This document shows positions 34,930 through 47,045 of a stretch of 64,000 bases of DNA, one piece after another. Within the stretch, counting starts at the first letter, position 1. Each line of letters starts with the position of its first letter. Below the pieces are notes generated by a model. The model saw only the letters and a list, made by a program, of their open reading frames with translations. It had not been told where the DNA came from and ran no database searches. The stretch covers positions 92,246,707-92,310,706 of the forward strand of contig CP136067.1 in assembly GCA_032622095.1 (NCBI GenBank). Direction: 5' to 3'. The stretch comes from Siphonodentalium dalli. Its lineage: Eukaryota; Mollusca; Scaphopoda; Gadilida; Siphonodentaliidae. A program made the translations under genes and the position numbers.

Positions 34930-35334
34930 ATGCTTCTTATTATCTGCTTATAATAGACTTTGGTTTAGATTGACAATCTGCTTAGAATCGCCTCAGTTTG
35001 TGTCAACAGTGAACTGAAAATGAAAGCTGTTTAGTCACATTATCGACTCATAATGACTTAACTATAGGTCTATTGTGTACGGACAAAGACACAATTAAGC
35101 CAACTCACGACGTATCAGGAATACGCTCTTTAACATATTTTCTCACTGTGTACCACACCATAAAACGGAATAACGGATATGAGTCCATTATCTGCTTATT
35201 TCGGAATCAAATAACACAGTATGAACCTATTTCATATTATAGGTCGATTATGTGCGTATTTACGCGAGGAAATGTTGGACACTCACTGGAGTTGCGTTAT
35301 ATGATAATGTGCGAATTTTCGGGAGAACAGGCTG
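34930..35334. mobile_element. MITE family A copy
   Basis: Has ATTATCTGCTTATAATAG, ATCGACTCATAATGACTTA, CTCTTTAACATATTTTCTC, CATAAAACGGAATAACGG and the GCGAGGAAATGTTGG end. A second terminal piece follows (GCGAATTTTCGGGAGAACAGGCTG, ending at 35334). The extra end suggests one insertion next to, or into, another. Confidence 0.65.
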
Positions 35335-35695
35335 GTTTAGTACGTTTTAGTTTAAACATATTTATTTGTCTAATATATATAACACATGATATATGACACA
35401 TACATTGTTTATACAGACAATGGGATTGGAGGACAAGTGCTGACTCACTTATGGGTACCCCCTCTCCCATATGTTATTACACTGAACAATAAATAATTGG
35501 TAATGGCTAAGCAACATGACTAGCAAAAACAAGTTGAACATATATACATATCACCCGTCACCCCCACCCCGAGTTTGTCATAAGTTTGTATAAGTGTTTG
35601 ATTTAAAGTCTGGTTTAGTAAGTACGTACTTATAGATTATTTTCGCATATATTTATCCTCCTTATGCGATTGAAATTAAATGCACATGATAGACG
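35335..35695. other. Non-coding spacer
   Basis: Nothing recognised. Confidence 0.4.
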
Positions 35696-35699
35696 TTAA

Positions 35700-35994
35700 C
35701 CCTTTACCCAACAGATTGGCCCTGTGCCAATGCATTCTCTTATATATGCGAGTCGACCAATGCGAGTTTTTTTTAGGCCAATGCATTCTCTTATATATGC
35801 GAGGCGACCTATGGTCGACTCGCATATATAAGATAATGCATTGGCACAGGGCATAACTGTAACTATCACAATGTGGTCAAGGAGCCGGTTCCAATGATAT
35901 CCATATTTGTATGGTTCTATTGAGACAGACCGAAGATATTTTAGGCTGTTGAAGCTTTATTTGGCCGGTTTTGGCCGTTTTGTTGGGTAAAGGG
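35700..35994. mobile_element. piggyBac-like TTAA MITE with hairpin core F
   Basis: Flanked by TTAA on both sides (35696-35699, 35995-35998). Perfect 14-bp terminal inverted repeat CCCTTTACCCAACA. The core has GCCAATGCATTCTCTTATAT and its inverse ATATATAAGATAATGCATTG, as in the 23572 element, plus one extra direct half-copy (35770-35800). 295 bp, non-coding. Confidence 0.85.
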
Positions 35995-36274
35995 TTAAAC
36001 AATATAAAATTGTCTGAGCTGATAACACAGGAAATGTGTTTCTGCTGGAAATATATTTACTACGTTCAATTCCGAAAATCGATATTACTAATGCTGGGGT
36101 TCATAGCTATAATGTATGACCTTTGTAAATGAGTTATACGATATAAGAAATTCGTATACAGATGGTTTAATGCTGTTATGTTCTACGAAACGTTGAAATC
36201 GCGATATTGATCTTCGTCTGCTTTATTGGGTTTACTTAGACCGACTTCATTCACGTACAATCCGGTTCCATTTA

Positions 36275-36487
36275 CAGTGATGCCCTAAGTAATCGACCCC
36301 TTAACCACAGCAGAATTATGGGTAACTTTTCAGGATTTAGTCGGAAATATGGCTTGTTGCCATTCATCGGAAAGCTCTCGGGGAAAGCTTTCCGATGCAT
36401 GGCAACAAGCCATATTTCCGACTAAATCATGAAAAGTTACCCATAATTATTCTGTGGTTAAGGGGTAGATTACTTAGGGCATTACTG
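36275..36487. mobile_element. 213-bp palindromic MITE 'P', copy 3
   Basis: Same element as at 17676 and 21836: ends CAGTGATGCCCTAAG and TTAGGGCATTACTG, centre GAAAGCTCTCGGGGAAAGC, TA on both sides. It carries a few arm mismatches (GATGCATGG versus GATGAATGG). Confidence 0.9.
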
Positions 36488-36489
36488 TA

Positions 36490-38030
36490 AAAGACAGGAT
36501 AGCTACATAAGACTGTCCGGATACAGCTATGCGTATGCGAACAAAATCTCGATTGCTTATAAAATATTTACCATATATGAGCCATGTCACTATACTCACG
36601 GTTATCCGTTCCTTTGTTACATTATTCTTATGCGACCTTGAAGGTTGTTTGGAAATATTAATGAAATTGAACGTCAACGGCATTATGTGACCCAGGTCTA
36701 ATCGACGTTGCTGAAGACACGCCCGATGTTAACTCTGCCATGACCGGAGCTGCTTGAATGTTTGCGAAAACCCTTGCAAATGCATTCTCTTATATATGCG
36801 ATTCTCATATAGGGAGACAGAAATATGACCAAAATCTCGGGCAACCCCAGGGTTTGGGTGTATGTCGCCTCCCAACAGGACTAAAAATGACAGCGATAAG
36901 ACAATCTGAATGTTTATGGAAAATTGATACCCATTTACATTATGTATTATCGTTTCTTAGACATCTGTAGCGCAACAATGTTAACCCTTTCAACCCGAGA
37001 TACCAGAATACCGGTCCAATCCTTATATTCCTATATACCGAGAGACCGGAATACCGTTCCGGAAATCATACTATATTTGACACGAAATTACAGCACAATA
37101 AACGCACATATCAACTAGATTTGTACTTCTACTTTGCGCACGAGTCACATGTTTACACATGTGACTTTGACAGACACACTGATGACAGATGGTCTGTATC
37201 ATCACGCATGCGCATAGACCTATTTCGATAACAAAGTTCGCTTTTTATCGTCGGTAAAGGGAAGTTTTTCGTTAGAAATGTTGCGACCAAAGCATAAATT
37301 AACTAGAATTGTGCGTCTACTATTATGAGTTCCGAAAATGAAATATTTGAAATCAAGTAACTAGTATGATTGTTTCTTGATGGGAAAAGCGAACCCAGAA
37401 AATGGAAATGAAGTGACTGTTCATCGATGGGTAATCAGTTATAGCGAATACATTGGAGTTATATGTATATGTGAACGTGACAAGTCTTTGTGTCTATAAA
37501 TAGACATGTATTCATATGTGTTCGTCCATATGTGAAAACTATGGTATGGTATGTCATGGTATATCTTTCTGGCTGTAGGCCAATCTAAAATTATATAGTT
37601 GATTGTGTATCCAAAAGTAATATGTTACTAGTATATTGTCTAGTGAGTGAAAGCTACCAAGGTCAGATATGTATGGCATTTCAAATAACTGGGTTGTTAT
37701 TATTTTGTTAAAACCAAAAAATAGGTTGGGGATTAACATTAGATCAAGTGAAAATAGGGGAAGTGAAACAAGGAGGATGGAAATATATCAAAAATCAATC
37801 CAATACAATATTCATTCTGTAATGCAAAGTAAACATATAATATTCCCTATTTATATTCTTCCAATGTAGACTGTTATTTGAATTCATTCATTTCGTGTAT
37901 ACAAAATATATTTTGGCTATCTCAATACGGTTAAGCGAATACAAACATATGGTATACATATATTAATCAATTAAATTTCTTACGTTATATTGATTTAACA
38001 AGTAGTGGGAGTTACTTGCACAATTTGTTA
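36490..38030. other. Mostly non-coding; core F fragment and a TTAACCC end
   Basis: 36775-36812 carries AAATGCATTCTCTTATATAT (core F half). At 36979 TTAACCCTTTCAACCCGAG resembles the left end of the large TTAA element at 60136, followed by CCGGAATACCG-type inverted words, but no matching right end is seen. No gene recognised. Confidence 0.45.
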
Positions 38031-38032
38031 AT

Positions 38033-39000
38033 GTCTTTGGATCTGTAGATCATTGACTTAGGAACTGTCTTGGTTTTCGTCAAGAACACTTTACCATCCT
38101 TCGTCCAGTAGGAGAACAATTCCATTTTTTCTTCTTTCTGCTAATTTCTTTTTAAGTCGATGTCTATATTGAGTTAGATCTTCACCGACGATCACTTTTG
38201 ACTTCCCTTCAAGTCCAAATATGTTTGAGGAAATGTGATCCTTTACGTCATACCTAGCGAAGGAACATATGCAGATTACAGCCTGTTCTGTCCTTGTGGG
38301 TTCATCGCCGAGCTGTATGGATTTTGTCTGGGCCCAGAGGATGGGAACGATTAATATCACTGATGTTACATTTATATTCAGTTCGTCCTTGCATAATTTT
38401 GTAATAAGTTCACTTAATGGAATTTCTCTTGAATTTTCGCATTTTATCGGTCATGTGAATTTGTAAATCTATAATGAAACCCCAGCCATGCTGCTCTCCA
38501 TCTTTGTGTTCGTCTTCAACAAAATCCACCATACAGTTAACAATGAGATTTTGAATTTAGTGAAATTCGTCTCCAAATTGTTAAATTTTCCCACGAGTAT
38601 TGAATATTGGGTTGTTAGGCAATTCATTTCAGAATTGACATCTCCTATTTCTTTAGACTTTTTTTTACTCAACATTTGTAGTGATGGCTTGTACACTGTT
38701 TTTATAGAGTATTTCTAGGGTTTTGTTAAATTCTGTGATTATTTTTTCTTGGAATGTTTTTTTTGTGCTTTTGTTTCGAAAGAGGATTTCAGAGCTTTTT
38801 CAACAATTTTCTCCATGGCACCTATGTGGTGCTGATCTGCATCATAAACAGAGCCTATTCTACACGAACGGTCTCTTCCAGTAGGATTTTCCAAATCCCT
38901 ATTACTTGTACCGTCTTGGGCTTAGGAATTCAAAATCTCTCGCAAATTTTGATGGCGAGACAAGACAGTGGTGAGTTCATCGGTCCGCTCACATGAGTTG
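38033..39000 (-). pseudogene. Decayed LINE ORF1 (coiled-coil/RRM-type)
   Basis: On the - strand, pieces of an ORF1-like protein lie in succession but in different frames. An N-terminal helical/lysine-rich part (around 38830-38500, with EKIVEKALKSSFE and CLTTQYSILVGKFNNLE) is followed by a central part (38360-38091) with RYDVKDHISSN, GLEGKSKVIVGEDLTQYRH and LKKKLAERRKN. A C-terminal strand-rich tail (38130-38033), YWTKDGKVF then SKDINKLCK, ends in a stop. Phrases such as 'EDLT...R' and 'W...G.V' are characteristic of the RRM/C-terminal domain of LINE ORF1 proteins, which bind the element RNA. At least two frameshifts and several stops make it dead. Identification is by remembered pattern, not alignment. 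Confidence 0.62.
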
Positions 39001-39314
39001 TATTTAGGGTCATTTTGGAATTGAATGCAACAGTCAACATGTGCCACAAATTTAATTATTTTGGAAACATGGTCAATGTGTGGACTTTGAAATTCAACTT
39101 GAATATGATACGAAAAGTATACATGTACTATATAGCGTAATGTGGAGGCCATTAATGATATACTCAATTTAAGAGTACCGGAACATTTACATCTTAGATC
39201 ATTACACTTTTTGTATTATAAAACCCGATGTGTTAACGACTTTCTGTCGCAATGTGGTTCATGGGAACTGGAGGACCTGGAATCAAAATGTCATGATAAT
39301 CATAACACAGCATC

Positions 39315-40325
39315 ATCAACATCGTCATTGTTATCGACATATCACATGGCATCCAGATTAGTATTTCATGATGGTAATTATCGAACACCGCCATCAATAT
39401 CGTCATCGTTATCGACATATCACATGGCATCCGGATTAGTATTTCATGATGGTAATTATCGAACACCACCATCAATATCATCATCGTTAGCGACATATCA
39501 CATGGCATCCGGATTAGTATTTCATGATGGTAATTATCGAACACCGCCCTCAATATCGTCATCGTTATCGACATATCACATCGCATCCGGGTTAGTATTT
39601 CATGATGGTAATTATCGAACACCACCATCAATATCGTCATCGTTATCGACATATCACATGGCATCCGGATTAGTATTTCATGATGGTAATTGTCGAACAC
39701 CACCATCAATATCGTCATCGTTAGCGACATATCACATGGCATCCTGATTTAGTATTTCGTGATGGTAATTATCGAACACCACCATCAATATCGTCACCGT
39801 TAGCGACATATCACATGGCATCCGGATTAGTATTTGATGATGATAATTATCGAACATCATCATTAATATCGTCATCGTTATCGACATATCACATGACATC
39901 CGGATTAGTATTTGATGATTATAATCCTCTAACAACACCAGCAATATCGCAATCGTTATCGACATATCACAAGGCATCCGGATTAGTATTTGGTGATGAT
40001 AATTATCTAACATCACCGTAAACATCGCCATCGCCGTCGTTATCGACATCATATCACATGACATCCGGATTAGTATTTTCATGATGATAATCATCTAACA
40101 TCACCATCATTATCTCATCACCGTCGTTATCTACATCATATCACATGGCATCCGGATTAATATTTGATGATGATAATCATCTAACATCACCGTAAACTTC
40201 GTCATCGCCGTCGTTATCGACATCATATCACATGGCATCCGGATTAGTATTTGATGATGATAATCATCTAACATCACCATCATTATCGGCATCCGGATTA
40301 GTATTTTAATGATGATTAAATAACA
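39315..40325. repeat. 78-bp satellite (~13 units), open on both strands
   Basis: Unit ATCACATGGCATCCGGATTA, GTATTTCATGATGGTAATTA, TCGAACACCACCATCAATAT, CGTCATCGTTATCGACAT (78 bp = 26 codons). The first ~6 units are near-identical, while later ones drift (GATGATGATAATCATCTAAC, CACCGTAAACATCG). Because 78 is a multiple of three, a 201-codon frame (39142-39747, +) and a 169-codon frame (39233-39742, -) run through it. Simultaneous openness on both strands argues that this is repeat structure and not coding. Confidence 0.88.
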
Positions 40326-40754
40326 ATTCTTCTGCTGCCTAACGTCATACATACAGTTGTAGGATTCGAAGTATTGTGTCGTCATAAAAAAAACTATTGC
40401 TCAGTTTTGGATAGACTATAATGACAGCTACACGGAGAGGTGACTTGGATTTGAACCAAAGATCCCCATGCTGTATCGACCAAAGAGGAGCATGTTATAC
40501 TGCCAGCAGATATGAGACGAGTACTTCTATTATTTTCTTATTTGGTCGTCACAACTTGGGACGGGGTGTCCAACTTCGCGCGAGCTTCACAGATGAAATT
40601 CCAACTCGTAAATATAATTTGCATCTCCTTATTAAAACATTACATTTCCCAACAATTTACATTGGGATATACGTGCATATTAGATGGTGCTGAAGAGCAT
40701 GTGTGGGTTACGTAAACCACACCATGTTGTAATGTGTCTGACCTATTGCTACGA

Positions 40755-41119
40755 CAGCCTGTTCTCCTGAAAATAAGCTCACAATGAACTTATTTCAAAA
40801 ACACAAATAAGCCCATATCGGCATTATTTATATCTGATTACGTTGGACATGGACCTAAAATGCGGGTTTTAAAACAATTCAATACCGGACTATTTCCATA
40901 CGAAATAAGCCCATATTGGCATTATTTAATCTATCTTTTTTCATCGACATGACATACCAGATGCACTCTCTTTTTGATGTATTTCACCGCGACTAGCGTC
41001 ATAAAACGGAATAACGGGTTTTAGTCCACTATGGGCTTAACTTATAATCAAATAAGTCCACTATGAACCTATATGATTAACTAGGTCAGATATAGATTAT
41101 GTTCACGAGGATATGTTGG
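40755..41119. mobile_element. MITE family A copy
   Basis: Begins CAGCCTGTTCTCCTGAAAAT, ends CACGAGGATATGTTGG. 365 bp with CATAAAACGGAATAACGGG and TAAGCCCATATNGGCATTAT internal duplications (40811 and 40908). Confidence 0.75.
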
Positions 41120-41770
41120 ATGCTAAGCCTAAATTACTATTTGCACGCTGTAGTAACTTCACGTGCTTCGTTGACAATTATCATGAGCGCAGATTTACGA
41201 AACGTAAACACGACTGACATTTTTTAAAGAAGCATGACAAATTTCACAGCTCATTCTAACTGTATATTTTCTGAGAAAATAAACAAATGGTTGCATTGGT
41301 TTAGTGTTTTACATTTTAACTAATACAGGTATGTGGTTGCTTGACAAGGCGAAACTCACACCTAGCCCTCGGAAATGACAATAACAAGTCAAAATGGTGG
41401 TCTGGCTGGCTGAATATAAAGCCTTTCCGTTTGTGGACATACATTTAGTGAAAGGAATAATGGCTTACATCCTTCCCGGCATATAATGTCCCCATATAAT
41501 GTGGTACATGAATGCATGGCTGTTATAATAAAGGGGAAGATGTCTGCTGGATTCGAGGCTAAATATAATAATGACCAAGGTCCCAATATATCGCAGACAA
41601 ATTGCTCCTCGTTCGCATGAAATGAATTGTGAGGTCGAAGCTGGATCCTGGAGCGATTTAGTGGAATTTTGAAAATAGCTTTTATTTTATTAAAAAGTAA
41701 AATGTGGACATCGTTGGAAATTGACTCCCAAATGAGTTGAACATATATGCCAAAATGGATCATCATCAGT
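41120..41770. other. Non-coding; repeat family D inside
   Basis: 41560-41700 shares GCAGACAAATTG, TCCTCGTTC, GGATCCTGGAGCG and ATTTTGAAAA-like order with 58545-58655. The 125-codon open frame on the - strand here (41389-41766) therefore overlaps an interspersed repeat and is not claimed as a gene. CTAACTGTATATTTTCTGAG with AAAATAAACAAAT at 41257 recurs just beyond the satellite at 44408. Confidence 0.5.
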
Positions 41771-41772
41771 TA

Positions 41773-44378
41773 CCGACTATGTACCATACTGAGCGCAGCG
41801 CATGACCGGTTACGTTTCGGCTTGTTAGAGATTGCCGACTACATGCCATACTGAGCGCAGCGCATGACCGGTTACGTTTCGGCTCGTTACAGATTGCCGA
41901 CTACATGCCATACTGAGCGCAGCGCATGACCGGTTACGTTTCGGCTCGTTAGAGATTGCCGACTACATGCCATACTGAGCGCAGCGCATGACCAGTTACG
42001 TTTCGGCTCGTTACAGATTGCCGACTACATGCCATACTGAGCGCAGCGCATGACCGGTTACGTTTCAGCTCGTTACAGATTGCCGACTATGTACCATACT
42101 GAGCGCAGCGCACGACCGGTTACGTTTCGGCTCGTTAGAGATTGCCGACTACATGCCATACTGAGCGCAGCGCATGACCGGTTACGTTTCGGCTCGTTAC
42201 AGATTGCCTACTATGTACCATACTGAGCGCAGCACACGGCCGGTTACGTTTCGGCTCGTTACAGATTGCCGACTATGTACCATACTGAGCGCAGCGTACG
42301 GCCGGTTACGTTTCGGCTCGTTACAGATTGCCGACTACATGCCATACTGAGCGCAGCGCATGACCGGTTACGTTTCGGCTCGATAGAGATCGCCGACTAC
42401 ATGCCATACTGAGCGCAACGCATGACCGGTTACATTTCGGCTCGTTAGAGATTGCCGACTACATGCCATACTGAGCGCAGCGCATGACCGGTTACGTTTC
42501 GGCTCGTTAGAGATTGCCGACTACATGCCATACTGAGCGCAGCGCATGACCGGTTACGTTTCAGCTCGTTACAGATTGCCGACTATGTACCATACTGAGC
42601 GCAGCGCACGACCGGTTACGTTTCGGCTCGTTAGAGATTGCCGACTACATGCCATACTGAGCGCAGCGCATGACCGGTTACGTTTCGGCTCGTTACAGAT
42701 TGCCTACTATGTACCATACTGAGCGCAGCGCACGGCCGGTTACGTTTCGGCTCGTTACAGATTGCCGACTATGTACCATACTGAGCGCAGCGCACGGCCG
42801 GTTACGTTTCGGCTCGTTACAGATTGCCGACTACATGCCATACTGAGCGCAGCGCATGACCGGTTACGTTTCGGCTCGTTAGAGATCGCCGACTACATGC
42901 CATACTGAGCGCAACGCATGACCGGTTACATTTCGGCTCGTTAGAGATTGCCGACTACATGCCATACTGAGCGCAGCGCATGACCGGTTACGTTTCGGCT
43001 CGTTAGAGATTGCCGACTACATGCCATACTGAGCGCAGCGCATGACCGGTTACGTTTCGGCTCGTTACAGATTGCCGACTATGTACCATACTGAGCGCAG
43101 CGCACGGTCGGTTATGTTTCGGCTCGTTACAGATTGCCGACTATGTGTCATACTGAGCGCAGCGCACGACCGGTTATGTTTCGGCTCGTTACAGATTGCC
43201 GACTATGTGTCATACTGAGCGCAGCATACGGCCGGTTACGTTTCGGCTCGTTACAGATTGCCGACTATGTGTCATACTGAGCGCAGCGCACGACCGGTTA
43301 TGTTTCGGCTCGTTACAGATTGCCGGACTATGTGCCATACTGAGCGCAGCGCACGGCCGGTTACGTTTCGGCTCGTTACAGATTGCCTACTATGTACCAT
43401 ACTGAGCGCAGCGCACGGCCGGTTACGTTTCGGCTCGTTACAGATTGCCGACTATGTGTCATACTGAGCGCAGCGCACGGCCGGTTACGTTTCTGCTAGT
43501 TACAGATTGCCGACTATGTGTTATACTGAGCGCAGCGCACGACCGGTTATGTTTCGGCTCGTTACAGTTTGCTGGACTATGTGCCATACTGAGCGCAGCG
43601 CACGGCCGGTTATGTTTCGGCTCGTTACAGATTGCCGACTATGTGTCATACTGAGCGCAGCGCACGACCGGTTATGTTTCGGCTCGTTACAGATTGCCGA
43701 CTATGTGTCATACTGAGCGCAGCGTACGGCCGGTTATGTTTCGGCTCGTTACATATTGCCGATTATGTACCATACTGAACGCAGCGCACGGCCGGTTATG
43801 TTTCGGCTCGTTACATATTACCGACTATGTGTCATACTGAGCGCATCGCACGACCGGTTATGTTTCGGCTCGTTACAGATTGTCGACTATGTGTCATACT
43901 GAGCGCAGCTCACGACCGGTTATGTTTCGGCTCGTTGCAGATTGCCGACTATGTACCATACTGAGCGCAGCGCACAGCCGGTTATGTTTCGGCTCTTTAC
44001 AGATTGCCGAATATATGTCATACTGAGCGCAGCGCACGGCCGGTTATGTTTCGGCTCGTTACAGATTGCCGACTATGTGTCATACTGAGCGCAGCGCACG
44101 ACCGGTTATGTTTCGGCTCGTTAAAGATTGCCGACTATGTGTCATACTGAGCGCAGCGCACGACCGGTTATGTTTCGGGTCGTTACAGATTGCCGACTAT
44201 GTGTCATACTGAGCGCAGCGTACGGCCGGTTATGTTTCGGCTCGTTACAGATTGCCGACTATGTGTCGTACTGAGCGCAGCGCACGACCGGTTATGTTTC
44301 GGCTCGTTACAGATTGCTGGACTATGTGCCACGGGTATGTTTCGGCTCGTTACAGATTGCTGGACTATGTGCCATATG
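41773..44378. repeat. 62-bp satellite array (~42 units) with 8-mer higher-order repeat
   Basis: Unit ACTGAGCGCAGCGCATGACC, GGTTACGTTTCGGCTCGTTA, CAGATTGCCGACTACATGCC, AT (62 bp). Variants alternate (TACATGCC/TATGTACC/TATGTGTC; CATGACC/CACGGCC). Diagnostic variants recur at a spacing of 496 bp: CGTTTCAGCTCG at 42061 and 42557, GCCTACTATG at about 42206 and 42702, and GCGCAACGCATG at about 42412 and 42908. That defines an 8-unit higher-order repeat present at least twice. The 3' end (after 44320) is truncated and rearranged. Short open frames repeat with the array. Confidence 0.95.
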
Positions 44379-46000
44379 AAGCGCATGTGAGGATTCCTTT
44401 AACTCGTTCTAACTGTACATGATCTGAGAAAATAAACAAATACCTGCACTAGCAAAGTAAGCTAGCGTTTCAATGAATCCACTTGTTTTTAAATTTAGAT
44501 TTGTTTTTGGAAGAGTCAGTCATTGAACAATTATTCAACGGATAGCAATGTTTAAATAAGCCATTTCTGCACCACCTTAACATAAAGCTCACTGTAAGAT
44601 AAATATAGGTATCAACATCGAATACAAAACAAAACAGTGAGCTGCGATTTTTTGCGATCTAAGACTCGTTTGTGCCGATTGTTAACCGTGCGCGGAATTT
44701 TGTATTTTGATCACGTGCACGCGAATAGCAATATACAACAAATATAAAACATAAAATGAAGCACATGGAACAACTTTAAATGAACAGGATGTTGGTGTGG
44801 CATGGTAAGAAATCATACATATAATAATGTTTACTTTGTCCGTCTTATCCTTAATGTGCATCATACTGGCTAGAAAATGCTAATTATTTGTTTACATTGA
44901 GAGGGAGTACAGCTTTATTCCTGTTTATTCCTGTTTCAACAATGGGAATTTCACATGTTATGCATGAATAGCAAAACTAACTGACAGCATACATACTATG
45001 ATATAAACACCATCTCTTAACTAGAAACCAACAGAAACCCGATCGCTACTTTAAATGTACTGACTACAAAAATTCCAACCGGACATAGAACACGGAACCG
45101 GATCCATTGCAGCTGCACAGTGACAGTGTAAGCTAGAAATAATACATCAACAACGTATATCCATTTATCACATAATTAGCCCCTATATCCTATCCAGCTT
45201 CATATTTTTAGTAAGACCCACGTGTATTATCGGAACGCGCAGTAAGATATTTTCGCAATGATATCGATGTCAATGCCGGAACTTTAGTATTATGTTAATT
45301 ATATTCATATAATTATGCAATTCAATGTGTGTTGGGTTATCTAGTGTTGACTGTCAGATAAACAATGGTGATAAGAGTGGTTGAACAATTTTTTCAGCAA
45401 GAAAAGACACATTTAAAATGGAGCTATATTTTTCCTTGAAGGTGTATTTACTTCCTATTTGCATGGTTGTATAAGGAAAAATTAGTTTCGTTCAAGCCCA
45501 AGCCGTTTCGAGATAGTTTTTCCTTGATAAAATGTAATTATGTGATAAAATGGATCCCATATCCGTCGCAATTCTATCCGATATTTATTAACCTCGTCCA
45601 CTAAATTCGATTCCAGTCTCTCTAAAGCTCGGTCCGAGTCGAATTAAGTGCACTCAGTTAAAACATTTCATTTATAATTGCGACTCATTAGAGATCCTCT
45701 GTTTGTTAAATTCCTATGTGTGATTTAACTTTATTATTTTTAGAGTGATTATAAACGATCATTTCACATGAAAAATATGTCACTTTTAACTAGCGAGTTG
45801 TGTATTCATACACGCTATCGAAATGCATGCGTCATTTGTACAATGGCGATATTATTCGGATTTCTAGTATAAATCAGATGTTTATATATACTGGAATGTA
45901 ATAAACGGAATAATCACTTGGTTGAACTGGAATCCAGGCCTGATTTGACTTTTCTTTCTGGTTTAGTCTGTTCGTCACTAGAACTACTATACTCTCATGA
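44379..46000. other. Non-coding stretch
   Basis: AT-rich; begins with the CTAACTGTACATGATCTGAG plus AAAATAAACAAAT block also found left of the satellite. No gene recognised. Confidence 0.45.
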
Positions 46001-46019
46001 TCACTTTCGGGTTAATCGA

Positions 46020-47045
46020 ATACATTTAACTGTCTTTGTAGCTCTTCGGCTTTCTTCCTATAATATTTGTCTCTTCTAAGCTTGTTTGTGTCTAATTTAC
46101 CTGTTATCTTTTCAGTGAGGCACCGAGCTGTCGCATCCTGTCTTTTTCTTTTTCAATCTTTCTCATTGATTTTTCTAGATCATCCAGTTTGCTTTCACTG
46201 ATATTATCAATCTGTTATAACCAATGTCTCATTGTAACTGCCGGAGTCTGCATCAAAACCTTTTTCGTCATTTATTGATCTTTCTTGAATTTCGTTTATA
46301 AAGCTCCGCTGAGACCATTCTTGCTGCCAAGGGTCGGCTTTGTATCAAAACATCGATAGATCGTTCTTCGGAAGAATGTTTACTTTCTTATAGAAATCAC
46401 ATTACCAACTGTCAGTTCAGCTTTGTTACAAAATCGTAGAATGTTGAATGAAAATTCAAATTGATGACATAAGTCTCGTCAAAATCAAATGGCGCTGTAC
46501 CATTATTTATCAAAATCACTATGTAGAGCATCAAAATGCGAGCTAAGTCATGATCAAAAGTCAAATTTCCAATGATATTATTAGGAAAAACATACCCGGA
46601 AATAACCCATTTTTACAACACTGTCAAACTCTTAACAAAAGGGAAGAATCCTACTGTTGACACGCAATCGGATAATACAGTGGTCGAAATTGGAGGTTCT
46701 ACAAGGCCTAAGGTAACAGTTTCAAAATGTCGGAAACCACAACAAGATTTCCAATAAAATTTTCATTTTTTGGTATAAAGCTCTCATTGGTGCATCAAAA
46801 TTTTCAGCATTATATACCTGATTAGTAACAACATCAAAAGCAATGATATCCAAAAAGCGGAGATATTTCCAAAAACTTAACCCACCAGCAGTGCAATTTA
46901 TGCATTTTTTTGGCATTTTCGTGAATTTTTCACAAAATTTGTTGGATAATATAACTGATTTTCTATCTGAAAATATCTGTCAAGACAGAATAGCCCGCCT
47001 TCGTTCCGTTTTGTTAACAAATTCAGAGTCTTATCATATATCATG
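46020..47045 (-). pseudogene. Decayed coding remnant, function unknown
   Basis: Reading the - strand from 47045 down, short open segments in changing frames have protein-like composition. 46916-46725 contains KCINCTAGGLSFWKYLRFLD and DVVTNQVYNAENFDAPMRAL. Around 46490-46430 there is a FDFDETYVINLN-type segment, and around 46200-46115 a charged helix (LDDLEKSMRKIEKEKDRMRQ) that looks like coiled coil. Stops and frameshifts separate them. This pattern suggests an old transposon-encoded protein or a dead host gene. I do not recognise the family. Confidence 0.3.

Noticed and set aside
40430-40520. Possible tRNA-derived element (- strand) with a good B box GGTTCAAATCC
   Set aside because: The A box and acceptor/T stems do not pair convincingly, and no tail or target duplication is visible.
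41389-41766. 125-codon open frame on the - strand
   Set aside because: Overlaps interspersed repeat family D, which also occurs at 58545; no domain.
43196-44390. Repeated ~69-codon open frames with identical peptides
   Set aside because: They recur with the 62-bp unit and shift frame each unit; satellite artefact.
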